This document shows, piece after piece, positions 1-7,746 of a stretch of DNA of 34,738 nt. This DNA is from Gammaproteobacteria bacterium (GTDB lineage: Bacteria; Pseudomonadota; Gammaproteobacteria; Steroidobacterales; Steroidobacteraceae). The DNA is taken from contig JABCZO010000037.1 of NCBI GenBank assembly GCA_013289615.1, positions 1 to 34,738 on the forward strand. The letters run 5' to 3'. The notes under the pieces are model-generated. The model saw only the letters and a list, made by a program, of their open reading frames with translations, was not told the DNA's origin and ran no database searches. The position numbers and the translations under genes are program-made. Numbering within the stretch: the first letter of the stretch is position 1; each line of letters begins with the position of its first letter.

Positions 1-731
1 ATCCGGTCGCGCAGAGCGGCGTCGTCCCTGCGCACGCCCAGCGAGATGTCGTAGGCCATCGGCCATTCAGCGCCGTCGCTTTGCGGCACGACCGGCTCGA
101 GCCGCAATGGGACCGCCGATTGGTGGGCAAAGTATCCCGCCAGAGGCCCCCATACCATGGCCACATCGATGTTGCGGTTTGCCACGGCATCGACAATCCC
201 GGCCGGGGGGTTCGGCCAATCGTAATTGTCGTAGTGCATATAGCCGTGCACGTTACGCGTGAGGCCCCGACGTGCAATCGCATGCGCCGGCGGCCTATTC
301 ATCGCGTCGTTACCAACCGTCTGCAGACCGATCGATAGCGATTTGAGGCGCTTGTCATCCAGCGTCAGGCCCGCCAGCGGCCGGTCGGCGCGGGTGACGA
401 ACACGTAGCTGGAGCGATAATAGGGGCGCGTCGTCGCCACCGTGCCCGCGCCGGTCGCGACGCCGGGCCAGAGGTCGCATCGGCCCTGGCCGAGCGCGCT
501 GCGCCCGTAGCCGCCGTGCTGCGCCTGCCAGACATACTCGACCTGGGCCTGCAGATCACGCGCGAGCAGCTCGACCAGCTTGTTCTCGAAGCCCTGACCG
601 GCCTGATTGGAGAATGGAAGATAATTGGGGTCGGCACAGACCACCAGGCGTCGCGCCGAGGTAGCCGTGGTAAACGGCGTCGCGAGCGCTAACGCGATGA
701 CGATCAACCCAAGCAGCGGCAGCCGAATCAC
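1..731 (-). CDS. xoxJ: Quinoprotein dehydrogenase-associated periplasmic substrate-binding protein, XoxJ/MoxJ type (3' end outside window)
   Basis: This is a periplasmic solute-binding-fold protein of the family that accompanies PQQ methanol/ethanol dehydrogenases, where it is thought to help activate the dehydrogenase. I translated the minus strand from a GTG at 731. It opens with a hydrophobic signal peptide (RLPLLGLIVIALALATPF) and then reads VVCADPNYLPFSNQAGQGFE, the family's N-terminal signature. Further family segments are TTRPYYRSSYVFVTR, RPPAHAIARRGL and VDVA-like NIDVAMVWGPLAGYFA. About 243 residues are present, and the family is usually near 270-290, so only a short C-terminus is missing. 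The frame is open back to the stop of the upstream SDR, so an earlier TTG start near 783 is possible. An SDR lies 111 bp upstream, and no dehydrogenase gene is adjacent on that side. The family call is strong. The gene symbol follows the family and not a traced orthologue. Confidence 0.85.
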   Translation of the reverse strand, partial: MIRLPLLGLIVIALALATPFTTATSARRLVVCADPNYLPFSNQAGQGFENKLVELLARDLQAQVEYVWQAQHGGYGRSALGQGRCDLWPGVATGAGTVATTRPYYRSSYVFVTRADRPLAGLTLDDKRLKSLSIGLQTVGNDAMNRPPAHAIARRGLTRNVHGYMHYDNYDWPNPPAGIVDAVANRNIDVAMVWGPLAGYFAHQSAVPLRLEPVVPQSDGAEWPMAYDISLGVRRDDAALRDR

Positions 732-842
732 GCCGCTACCGTAGTCGCGATCGTAGTTGCGCGTAACCGCGGCGAGCCACAACTGCGAATGTGCCTGACC
801 AATCTCGCTCCGTGTTGCCCGATCAGCCGACGCCTGAAGAGG

Positions 843-1859
843 CTACGGGATGCAGCCGCTGCCGGGGCCACCGACTGCACCGTACAGCTGGCCGGTAGCG
901 TAGCTGGACTCGTTCGAGGCCAGCAGTACATAGGTCGATGCCAGTTCAGCCTGGCGGCCGAAACGAGCAATGCAGTCATCGGCGCCGGCCTCGCACTGCT
1001 CGCCGGACACCGGGTCATCGCTGGATGCCAGCGGCGTCCATATCGGTTCCGGCGCCACGGCATTCACGCGAATGCCGCGGTTGGCGAGCTGCTTCGCCAG
1101 ACTTTTAGTGAACACCATGATCGCGCCTTTGGTGGCTGAGTAGTCCAGCAGGATGTCCGACGCATCTCCGCCCGCCGGAGTGCTCGTATTGATGATTGAC
1201 GAACCCGGGCCCAGGTGCGGCAGCGCCGCCTTGGTGAGCCAGAACATCGCGTAGATGTTGCTCCTGAATGTCGCGTCGAACTGCTCGGTGCTCATTTGCT
1301 CGATATCCGCCACCGCTTGCTGCCGTGTTGCGTTACTGACCAGGATGTCGAGCCCGCCCAGTTCACCTACCGCATCGGCGACCAACTGGCTGCAGGCGTT
1401 CTCGTCGCACAGATCCCCAGCCAGCGGTATCGCTTTGCGTCCGGCGCGCCGGATCAGCCGGGCGACTTCGTCTGCCTCCGACTGCGCCGCAGGCAGGAAA
1501 CTGAATGCGACGTTGGCGCCCTCGGCCGCAAACGCAATCGCGGCCGCTCGGCCCATTTCGGACTCGCCGCCGATGACCAGCGCGCGCCGCCCGAGCAGCC
1601 GCTTCGACTTGCGAGCGCCGCAGTGGCCGCTGTGCGGGGACGGTTTCAGCTTCATCGCGCTCGTGAGTCCAAGCCATCGCTGCTGCCGCGCCGGAGGCGG
1701 CGGGCGCGCGTACTCGAACATCGGACTTACGGTGGCAGCCGAGGAATCAGCCGGCAGCGTGTTCGCCGGCGCCGGCGCGACCTTCGGTTTCTCGCACAAT
1801 CCGGCGCCCGGGTCGCCGAAAATAACGCGCCGGGAGGAATCGTTTCTTTTCGGCTGCAT
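843..1859 (-). CDS. SDR family oxidoreductase, YghA-like, with altered nucleotide-binding and catalytic motifs
   Basis: This is an NAD(P)-dependent short-chain dehydrogenase of unknown substrate. The Rossmann core starts near RRALVIGGESEMGRAAAIAF and continues through AGRKAIPLAGDL, GGLDILVSNA, FWLTKAALPHL, LLDYSATKGA (the Tyr-x3-Lys pair), IRVNAVAPEPIWTPL and the C-terminal SSYATGQLYGAVGG. It follows E. coli YghA along its length. Oddities: the usual GGxSGIG loop reads GGESEMG, so one glycine is Glu; the PG turn after VNAVA reads PE; and the residue 13 before the catalytic Tyr, normally Ser, is Thr, with a Ser just before it. The N-terminal extension is long and low in similarity. The open frame runs up to 1937, and ATGs occur at 1871 and 1859, so the start is uncertain. 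It may be cotranscribed with the XoxJ gene 111 bp downstream. Confidence 0.8.
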   Translation of the reverse strand: MQPKRNDSSRRVIFGDPGAGLCEKPKVAPAPANTLPADSSAATVSPMFEYARPPPPARQQRWLGLTSAMKLKPSPHSGHCGARKSKRLLGRRALVIGGESEMGRAAAIAFAAEGANVAFSFLPAAQSEADEVARLIRRAGRKAIPLAGDLCDENACSQLVADAVGELGGLDILVSNATRQQAVADIEQMSTEQFDATFRSNIYAMFWLTKAALPHLGPGSSIINTSTPAGGDASDILLDYSATKGAIMVFTKSLAKQLANRGIRVNAVAPEPIWTPLASSDDPVSGEQCEAGADDCIARFGRQAELASTYVLLASNESSYATGQLYGAVGGPGSGCIP

Positions 1860-1871
1860 GGAATTTCTCAT

Positions 1872-2228
1872 CTCGAGGACAGTGTGGGTAGTTAACGCTC
1901 TGTGCTGGCGCTTGGGCATCGGTCGCCACAGCAACAACCGGGTCCGCCGGCGCGATGATCATCCGTCGGAAAGCGAGTGCACGAATGTCGGAGGATGGGC
2001 GCTCCGACTTGGGATTTCTCCGACACGCCAGGATATCCGACCGAGGAGGATTGTCGCCATCACGCGACATTTGTTCCGGTTAACTGCGCGACACTTCCAC
2101 CATCACCAACCCGTCTCTCAAGCAACCGTGTCCCAGTCGTATTGCATCCCGCACAGTAGCAATTGCGTAGCGTTTCCCGTCGCAAGCAGGAACGCTACAC
2201 TGCCGTGACATCCGGGTCGCGTAGAAGT
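1872..2228. other. Intergenic region between the divergent SDR and GNAT genes
   Basis: This stretch of about 357 bp lies between divergent genes and should hold both promoters. The ORFs that cross it in several frames have no recognisable similarity or coding character. The only structure I see is the inverted repeat at 2167-2198, listed separately. If the SDR starts at 1937 instead of 1859, the left part is coding. Confidence 0.5.
2167..2198. promoter_or_regulatory. Inverted repeat upstream of the GNAT gene
   Basis: The arms GTAGCGTT (2167-2174) and AACGCTAC (2191-2198) are perfect inverse complements separated by 16 bp. Two more C/G pairs follow inside after a one-base bulge. The right arm ends 30 bp before the GNAT start at 2229. 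It could be an operator or a leader hairpin. The sequence alone does not decide. Confidence 0.35.
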
Positions 2229-2735
2229 ATGGGCAGCGTCGTCATTCAAGCGCAAAGCGAGGTCGACTACGCTGCTGCCCGTGCGCTGTTCGAGGAGTAC
2301 GCGGCCCTGTTGGGCGTGGACCTCGGCTTTCAGGGGTTCGCCGCCGAATTGAATCAGCTGCAGGACATGTACGCCGCGCCGGCGGGCTGCCTGTTACTGG
2401 CGCGCGAGGGCGGCCAATTCATCGGTTGCATTGGCGTGCGTCGATTCTCCGCGGACTGCTGCGAGATGAAACGATTGTACGTCAAGGACGCCGCTCGCGG
2501 CCGCGGGCTTGGGCGCACGCTGGTGCTTGCGGCCATCAAGGCTGCGACCTCGATCGGCTACAAGAAAATGCTGCTCGATACGCTCGCCGATATGACCGCC
2601 GCGCGCCAACTGTACGCGGCGCTCGGGTTTCGCGACTGCGAGCCGTACCGCCACAATCCGATTCCCGGCACGGCATTCATGGCGCTCGATCTGGAAAGAC
2701 CGCTCCCGCCCGTGCGGGGCGATCGCGGGCCGTGA
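2229..2735 (+). CDS. GNAT family N-acetyltransferase
   Basis: This is a cytoplasmic acetyl-CoA-dependent N-acetyltransferase of unknown acceptor. The 168-residue protein from the ATG at 2229 has the GNAT fold in order: an N-terminal helix with FEEYAALLGVDLGFQGF, the beta strand GCIGVRRF, CEMKRLYVKDAARGRGLGRT carrying the pyrophosphate-binding RGRGLG motif, and the C-terminal TAARQLYAALGFRDCEPY typical of this subgroup. The open frame reaches back to 2163, but the 22 extra residues are basic and unlike the family, so I chose the internal ATG. It stands alone, with a decayed hydrolase gene downstream on the other strand. The fold is certain and the substrate cannot be told. Confidence 0.87.
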   Translation: MGSVVIQAQSEVDYAAARALFEEYAALLGVDLGFQGFAAELNQLQDMYAAPAGCLLLAREGGQFIGCIGVRRFSADCCEMKRLYVKDAARGRGLGRTLVLAAIKAATSIGYKKMLLDTLADMTAARQLYAALGFRDCEPYRHNPIPGTAFMALDLERPLPPVRGDRGP

Positions 2736-2789
2736 GGGATGGCCTGCGTGCCGCGGCCGATTCGACACCGCTGGTGTACACGGTTGTCG

Positions 2790-3110
2790 ACGCGCATGGG
2801 ACGCGTGCAGCAGCGCCGCCTGCGCCACTGGGCGCATGAGCGCCTAGCCAGCTTCGGTTGCATGCACGTGGTCGGATGACAGGCCATCGCGCATGCCGCC
2901 ATTGCCAGTCACGGTATCGAGCCCAGGCCGCCGCGGATAGTCACTCGCCGGAGGGATGGACGCAATTATCACGTGCACGCTGTTTGCGATCGCGATCTCG
3001 GTCATGCAAAGCAAATTGTCCTGAATCATCCTCAGTGTCGACGGGCTGGTGTTGCCGGCAATATCATTGGTGCCGGCCATGATGTCCGCTAAATTCGAGT
3101 CCTGAGGCTA
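2790..3110 (-). pseudogene. Remnant of an SGNH/GDSL-type esterase/acylhydrolase
   Basis: The minus strand from about 3110 reads LADIMAGTNDIAGNTSP, the block III region (GTNDIAGNTG) of SGNH hydrolases. It continues with VHVIIASIPPASDYPRRPGL, and then GGMRDGLSSDHVHATEAG, which carries the catalytic Asp-x-x-His end of the family. A TAG at 2844-2846 stands where Tyr is expected (AGYALM), and the frame then continues with ALMRPVAQAALL, the normal family C-terminus. Three lesions are visible: the N-terminal half with the catalytic Ser is absent, roughly 30 residues are missing between RPGL and GGMR, and there is the in-frame stop. The residue count of the internal deletion comes from memory of the family. 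Confidence 0.75.
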
Positions 3111-3117
3111 GTCCAGC

Positions 3118-3585
3118 ATGGATAGTAAGCCACCGCTGCCGCCGTATACGCCGCACAGCGCCGCGCAAAAGGTACGCATGGCCGAAGACGCCTGGAATAC
3201 ACGCGACCCCGATCGCGTTGTGCTGGTCTACACCGAGGACACCTGCTGGCGCAATCGGGCCGAGTTTCCAGTCGGCCGCGATCAGGTACGTCAGTTCCTG
3301 CAACGCAAGTGGGCGAAAGAACTCGACTACCGACTGATCAAGGAGCTATGGGCCTGTGCCGGCCATCGGATCGCGGTGCGCTTCGCCTACGAATGGCATG
3401 ACGACTCGGGCCAATGGTTCCGAAGCTATGGCAACGAGAACTGGGAATTCACCGATCAGGGCTACATGGCGCGCCGCTACGCCAGCATCAATGACCTGCC
3501 GATCCGGGCGGCTGATCGCAAGTATTTCTGGCCATTGGGGCGCCGACCGGACGATCACCCTGGGTTGGCCGATCTGGGCCTGTAA
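3118..3585 (+). CDS. DUF1348 / NTF2-like family protein
   Basis: This 155-residue cytoplasmic protein has the NTF2-like (SnoaL-type) fold, in the group formerly called DUF1348, whose biochemical role is not established. Family segments are [76 protein letters not shown], split here across residues 83-111, and the C-terminal [17 protein letters not shown]. The length is typical for the family. Its stop lies only 3 bp from the stop of the convergent kup gene, so there is no room for a separate terminator. Its start abuts the broken end of the SGNH remnant, consistent with a deletion junction there. Confidence 0.85.
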   Translation: MDSKPPLPPYTPHSAAQKVRMAEDAWNTRDPDRVVLVYTEDTCWRNRAEFPVGRDQVRQFLQRKWAKELDYRLIKELWACAGHRIAVRFAYEWHDDSGQWFRSYGNENWEFTDQGYMARRYASINDLPIRAADRKYFWPLGRRPDDHPGLADLGL

Positions 3586-3588
3586 GCG

Positions 3589-5535
3589 TCAGATCGAGAT
3601 CTGGCGGCCGATCTCGACCACCCCATCGCTGGGCAGGCGCAGGAAGTCGCTGACGTGCAGCGCGTTGCGGGCCATGGCTGCATAGAGCTGTTCTTCCCAA
3701 CGCCACAGGCCCGAACCGTCCTCGGCGTGCACAATCGTTTCATGACCGACGTAATAGGTGACGTCGTCGAGCTGCAGCGCGCATCCCAGCGCCGGTGTCT
3801 GCAGCAGCAGGCGCGGAATATCGGGCCGCTCCATGAAGCCGTAGTGCGCGGTGGCGCGCCAGAAATTGGGTGCAAGTTCGGTGACCTGCAGACGCCCGGC
3901 GTCGCGGATCCAGGGGACCGACTCGGTAAGCACCTTCAGCACGAATAGCTTCTGATGCAAGGCACGATTTTTCAGTACGTGCCAGCGCATCACTGGCGGC
4001 GTATCGCGTGCCGTTCGGGAGATGAACACCGCGGTGCCGGGCACACGCGGCACCTGCCTGGCCTTGACGTCGGCCAGAAATTCGCTCACCGGGATCAGCG
4101 TCTGGCTGGCAGCTCGCATCACGGCTTCCGATCCACGATGCCAGATCCACATCAGGCCATACACCACCCCGGCGAGCAGCAGCGGCACATAACCCCCTTC
4201 TTCCACCTTCACCAGGTTGGCAGCGAAGAAAGCGGCGTCAACGCACAACAGCGCTCCGGCGAGCGCGCCGCTGGCCCACAAGCTCCAGCCCCAGATCTCG
4301 TGCATGGCCATGAACAGCAGTGCGGAAGTCATCAGCATCGTGAGCGACACTGCGATGCCATAGGCGGCAGCCAGATTGTCGGACTTGTGAAAGGACAAGG
4401 TCAGACCCACGGTCACAGCCATCAGCAGCCAGTTGACGGTGCCGACATAGATCTGGCCGTAGCCGACTTCCGAGGTCTGCTTGATCCGCAGGCGCGGCAG
4501 CCAGCCAAGCTGGATCGCCTGGCGCGTCATCGAGAACGCACCGGTGATGATCGACTGGCTGGCAATGATCGTCGCCAGCGTGGCAAGCACGACCAGCGGC
4601 AGCAGCAGCGGCTGTGGGCACAAGCGGAAAAAGACGTTGTCGCTGGTTGGCGCACCCGCGAGCACGATGGCCGCCTGTCCGGCATAGTTCAGCAGCAGGC
4701 TCGGAAACACGATGACGGACCAGGCGAGGCGGATCGGCCGCGCTCCGAAATGACCCATATCCGCGTACAGCGCCTCGGCGCCGGTGACGCACAGAAATAC
4801 CCCGCCCAATACCAGGAAGCTCGCATAGCCGTGCGATAACAGGTAGCGCAGGCCATAGAAGGGACTGATCGCCGCCAGCACGGCAGGGTGCTGCAGGATG
4901 CCCCAGATGCCGAGGGCCGCAATGGACAGGAACCACAGTGCCATCACCGGACCGAAGGCTTTGCCGATGCGCGAGGAGCCGCTAGGCTGAAGCGCGAACA
5001 GTGCGATCAGGATGGCCACGGCCGCAGGCAGGATATAAGGGTGCAGCGCCGGCAGCGCGATGTCGAGCCCTTCGAGCGCGGACAGCACCGAGATGGCAGG
5101 CGTGATCGCGCCATCGCCGTAGATCAGCGCCGCGCCGAACAGTCCGACGGCAACAATCGCCGGACGCTGATGTTTCTTCAGTGCCAGCAGCGACATCAGC
5201 GCGAGGATCCCGCCCTCGCCGTCGTTGTTGATGCTCATCGCGATGCTGACGTACTTGACGCTGGTGATGATGATCAGCGTCCACAGAATCAGCGACAGCA
5301 CGCCGAGCACGGTCGCAGGCTCAGGATTGGCTCCGGTCAGATTGAGCACCGTCTTGAGCGTGTACAGCGGGCTGGTGCCAATGTCGCCGAAGACGATGCC
5401 GAGCGCCGACAGCCCGAGGATAAATCCACCCGTCCCGACCAGCCTGCCGTGCGGCACCGCAGGCGCTGGCGCGCCGGTGCCCGCCGGCTCGCATCGAGGC
5501 GCGGCAGGCTGCTCAATGCCTGACATGTCGTTCAA
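3589..5535 (-). CDS. kup: Low-affinity potassium transport system protein Kup
   Basis: Kup (TrkD) is an inner-membrane K+ uptake protein, thought to be a K+/H+ symporter, with about 12 membrane segments and a cytoplasmic C-terminal domain. The 648-residue protein carries the family signature GIVFGDIGTSPLYTLKTV near residue 45, then NNDGEGGILALMSLL and GAALIYGDGAITPAISVLSA. Later come YADMGHFGARPIRLAWS, ASQSIITGAFSMTRQAIQLG and a C-terminal domain with TGTAVFISRT-like GTAVFISRTARDTPP. The E. coli protein has 622 residues, and the extra length here is in the N-terminus (a Pro/Ala-rich tail before the first helix). The gene follows the AEC carrier with 154 bp between, which include an AT-rich stretch likely to be its own promoter. 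Confidence 0.96.
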   Translation of the reverse strand: MNDMSGIEQPAAPRCEPAGTGAPAPAVPHGRLVGTGGFILGLSALGIVFGDIGTSPLYTLKTVLNLTGANPEPATVLGVLSLILWTLIIITSVKYVSIAMSINNDGEGGILALMSLLALKKHQRPAIVAVGLFGAALIYGDGAITPAISVLSALEGLDIALPALHPYILPAAVAILIALFALQPSGSSRIGKAFGPVMALWFLSIAALGIWGILQHPAVLAAISPFYGLRYLLSHGYASFLVLGGVFLCVTGAEALYADMGHFGARPIRLAWSVIVFPSLLLNYAGQAAIVLAGAPTSDNVFFRLCPQPLLLPLVVLATLATIIASQSIITGAFSMTRQAIQLGWLPRLRIKQTSEVGYGQIYVGTVNWLLMAVTVGLTLSFHKSDNLAAAYGIAVSLTMLMTSALLFMAMHEIWGWSLWASGALAGALLCVDAAFFAANLVKVEEGGYVPLLLAGVVYGLMWIWHRGSEAVMRAASQTLIPVSEFLADVKARQVPRVPGTAVFISRTARDTPPVMRWHVLKNRALHQKLFVLKVLTESVPWIRDAGRLQVTELAPNFWRATAHYGFMERPDIPRLLLQTPALGCALQLDDVTYYVGHETIVHAEDGSGLWRWEEQLYAAMARNALHVSDFLRLPSDGVVEIGRQISI

Positions 5536-5579
5536 CCATCGGATACTCGGCGCGGGTGAGCGTGGTCGCGCAGAATAAC

Positions 5580-5689
5580 TTGTCCAGATTACCGCAGCAG
5601 TGCATTTCTGATTGTTTAGGTAACATTAATTATAGTTCATAACATGTTGAATAATAAAATTATAAATCATCCAAGCAGCACAGAATATT
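5580..5689 (-). promoter_or_regulatory. AT-rich putative promoter region of kup
   Basis: The gap between the AEC gene and kup contains a markedly AT-rich stretch (about 5605-5680) in a GC-rich neighbourhood. On the minus strand it contains a perfect TATAAT at 5634-5629, about 95 bp upstream of the kup start. No good TTGACA-like hexamer stands at the expected distance, so the assignment is tentative. Confidence 0.4.
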
Positions 5690-6634
5690 TCACGCCGTCA
5701 CATGCAGAGCCGCAAGCAATAGCGGCGTGGTGAACGCCGCGAACAGATTCGACAGCACGATACTGTTGGCGATGGTGCCCTGGATCGACTGGAACTGCAG
5801 CGACATCAGGTACACATTGATCCCGACCGCCATCGAGGCGACCAGCACCACGGCCTGCAGCTCCAGCGTCGGCAGCCCCAGGCCGATTGCCAGCGCCCAT
5901 ACCACCAGCGGCTGCACCAGCAACTTGAGCGCACACACGGCAACGCTCGAACGCCACTCATGCCGCAACGGGAATGCGGCCAGTCCCATGCCCAGCATCA
6001 GCAACGCCGCGGGCGCCGCGACATCTCCGACCACGACCAGGGCCGTGTCCGCCAGCGGCGGCAGTGCAAAACCCAATCGGCCGAGCGCCGTGCCGCTGAT
6101 GATCCCCAGGATGATTGGATTCCTGAGCACGCGCAGCGCGGTCTTGGCGATGCCTGAAGCGCTGAAAGAGCCGTGGCGGGACCATTCCACCGACACGCTG
6201 ACCAGCGTCCACAGGGTCAGCGCATTGAAGACGAGCAACAGCGCTACCACCGGTACCGCGGCTACGCCGAGGGCGATTTTCGCGATCGGCAGTCCGGTCA
6301 GAACGATGTTCGAGAAGATACCGCCCAGGCCGAACACCGATTGAGCGGTGCCGTCGAGTCTGAACAGCCAGGCGCCGGTGGCGCGACCGATCAGGAACAC
6401 GATCAGGCAACTGCCGAAATAGACAATCAGCACGCGCCCGTCCGCCCGGGGCAGCGATACCTGGTGGCTCATCAGCTGGAACAGCATGGCCGGCAGCGCA
6501 AACGTGAACACGAAGCGCGAAATGCGCTCGGTCCAGGGAGGGCGCCACCACGGCAGTTGGGCGATCAGATAGCCGGCGCCGACCAGGGCGTACAGTGGCG
6601 AGGACAGCAGGATGAAGTGCCACAGAATTTTCAT
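5690..6634 (-). CDS. AEC family transporter (auxin efflux carrier-like permease)
   Basis: This is an inner-membrane carrier of the AEC family, whose bacterial members move small carboxylates such as malate. From the ATG at 6634 the protein has 314 residues and about ten hydrophobic segments in two halves. Typical segments are SPLYALVGAGYLIAQLPWW, FVFTFALPAMLFQLMS, LGGIFSNIVLTGLPI, NPIILGIISGTALGRLG and the C-terminal SNLFAAFTTPLLLAALH. A GTG at 6664 gives a start ten residues longer and has AGGG directly before it. I prefer the ATG because MKILWHFIL begins the first helix. It lies 66 bp downstream of the FAH-family gene, and the pair is probably one operon. The carrier may therefore serve that enzyme's substrate, which is an inference. 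Confidence 0.88.
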   Translation of the reverse strand: MKILWHFILLSSPLYALVGAGYLIAQLPWWRPPWTERISRFVFTFALPAMLFQLMSHQVSLPRADGRVLIVYFGSCLIVFLIGRATGAWLFRLDGTAQSVFGLGGIFSNIVLTGLPIAKIALGVAAVPVVALLLVFNALTLWTLVSVSVEWSRHGSFSASGIAKTALRVLRNPIILGIISGTALGRLGFALPPLADTALVVVGDVAAPAALLMLGMGLAAFPLRHEWRSSVAVCALKLLVQPLVVWALAIGLGLPTLELQAVVLVASMAVGINVYLMSLQFQSIQGTIANSIVLSNLFAAFTTPLLLAALHVTA

Positions 6635-6638
6635 AATC

Positions 6639-6664
6639 GTGCCCGGGCCCCGATTGGCGGGCAC
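6639..6664. other. Short inverted repeat in the FAH-AEC gap
   Basis: GTGCCCG (6639-6645) and CGGGCAC (6658-6664) form a 7-bp perfect stem with a 12-base loop, directly upstream of the AEC ATG. It could hide or shape the ribosome-binding region or weaken read-through. If translation starts at the GTG at 6664, the repeat is inside the coding region. Confidence 0.3.
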
Positions 6665-6700
6665 CCCTGGTGCCGATCGCCACCGCAGGTGCTGACGTGG

Positions 6701-7555
6701 CTAGCGAGCGACCCAGGGGACGACGTTCTGGGCCTGCTCGCCGAGCCGCTCAATACCGAGTGTCATGACGTCACCGGGCCGCAGGTACAGCGGTTCGGGT
6801 TTGACACCCATGCCGGTTCCCGGCGGCGTGCCGGTGATGACGAGATCGCCGGGTTGGAGCGTGACGAAGCGGCTGATATAGGCGATCAGTGTTGCCACGC
6901 TGAAGATCATCATGCGGGTGCTGCCGCTCTGGCGGCGCTGGCCGTTGAGGTCGAGCCAGAGCTTCAGATTCTGCGGATCGCCGACTTCGTCCGGCGTCAC
7001 CAGCCACGGGCCGACGGGCCCGAAGCTGTCGCAGCCCTTGCCCTTGTCCCAGGTGCCGCCGCGTTCCATCTGGTACTCGCGCTCGCTGACATCGTTGACT
7101 ATGCAGTAGCCGGCCACATGCCTCAGTGCGTCGGCTTCCTCAACGTAGCGCGCCAGCGTGCCGATGACCACGCCGAGTTCGACCTCCCAATCGGATTTTG
7201 TCGAACCCTTCGGCAGCATGACGTCATCGTTTGGGCCATTCAGGCAGCTGATGGCCTTGGTGAACAACACCGGCTCCTTTGGAAGCGGCAGGCCAGCCTC
7301 GGCGGCGTGGTCGATATAGTTGAGGCCGACGGCGATGAATTTACCGATGCCTGCAACCGGCACGCCAAGCCGCGGCCTGCCAGCGATCGCCGGTAGTGAG
7401 CTCAGATTAAGTCCGGTGAGTCGTCGCAGGCTCTCGACGCCAAGATGCGCAGGGGTCAGATCAGGCAACTCGCCCGACAGATCGCGCAGCACCCCGTCGC
7501 GGTCGAGAACGCCGGGCCTCTCGTGGCCGGCAGCACCGTAGCGCAGAAGTTTCAT
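6701..7555 (-). CDS. Fumarylacetoacetate hydrolase (FAH) family protein
   Basis: This is a cytoplasmic, divalent-metal-dependent hydrolase or decarboxylase of the FAH superfamily acting on a 2-oxo or 2,4-dioxo acid. The 284-residue protein has the arrangement of the 2,4-diketo-3-deoxy-L-fuconate hydrolase-like group. After an N-terminal domain comes FIAVGLNYIDHAAEAG with the conserved His83. Metal ligands are Glu124 and Glu126 in DWEVELGVVIG and Asp155 in VNDVSERE, followed by DSFGPVGPWLV and PGDLVITGTPPGTGMG. All expected catalytic-site residues seem intact. Its ATG overlaps the stop of a short open stretch between it and the TonB receptor (ATGA). The AEC carrier follows it. The exact substrate cannot be deduced. 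Confidence 0.9.
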   Translation of the reverse strand: MKLLRYGAAGHERPGVLDRDGVLRDLSGELPDLTPAHLGVESLRRLTGLNLSSLPAIAGRPRLGVPVAGIGKFIAVGLNYIDHAAEAGLPLPKEPVLFTKAISCLNGPNDDVMLPKGSTKSDWEVELGVVIGTLARYVEEADALRHVAGYCIVNDVSEREYQMERGGTWDKGKGCDSFGPVGPWLVTPDEVGDPQNLKLWLDLNGQRRQSGSTRMMIFSVATLIAYISRFVTLQPGDLVITGTPPGTGMGVKPEPLYLRPGDVMTLGIERLGEQAQNVVPWVAR

Positions 7556-7734
7556 GCGCCGCGCCTGCGCGCGGCCATCAGTCCAGTGCCCAGATCCTTT
7601 CCTAACATGCCGACCTGACCTCCGCGCTGATACAGCGTCGGCAACCGTGCGATCCCGGCGCCATCCAGGCCCACCCCTGCATCGCTGAAGACGATAGCAC
7701 AGACCGCCGGCCCGATGATTCCCTGTGTGCGGTT
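7552..7734 (-). pseudogene. Possible gene remnant upstream of the FAH gene
   Basis: Between the receptor stop and the FAH start the minus strand is open for about 60 residues. It contains GIIGPAVCAIVFSDAGVGLD followed by AGIARLPTLYQRGGQVGML, and its TGA overlaps the FAH ATG by two bases. The composition is protein-like, and the DAGVGLDGAGIARLP stretch resembles a small conserved protein family I cannot name with certainty. There is no convincing start codon after the preceding TGA, so if it was a gene it has lost its 5' end. It may be chance. Confidence 0.35.
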
Positions 7735-7746
7735 GGCCGGGCTCGC

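Noticed and set aside
6173..7396. 407-codon open frame across the AEC and FAH genes
   Set aside because: It spans two real genes on the opposite strand and their gap, and its translation is rich in Gln, Arg and Asp without domain features.
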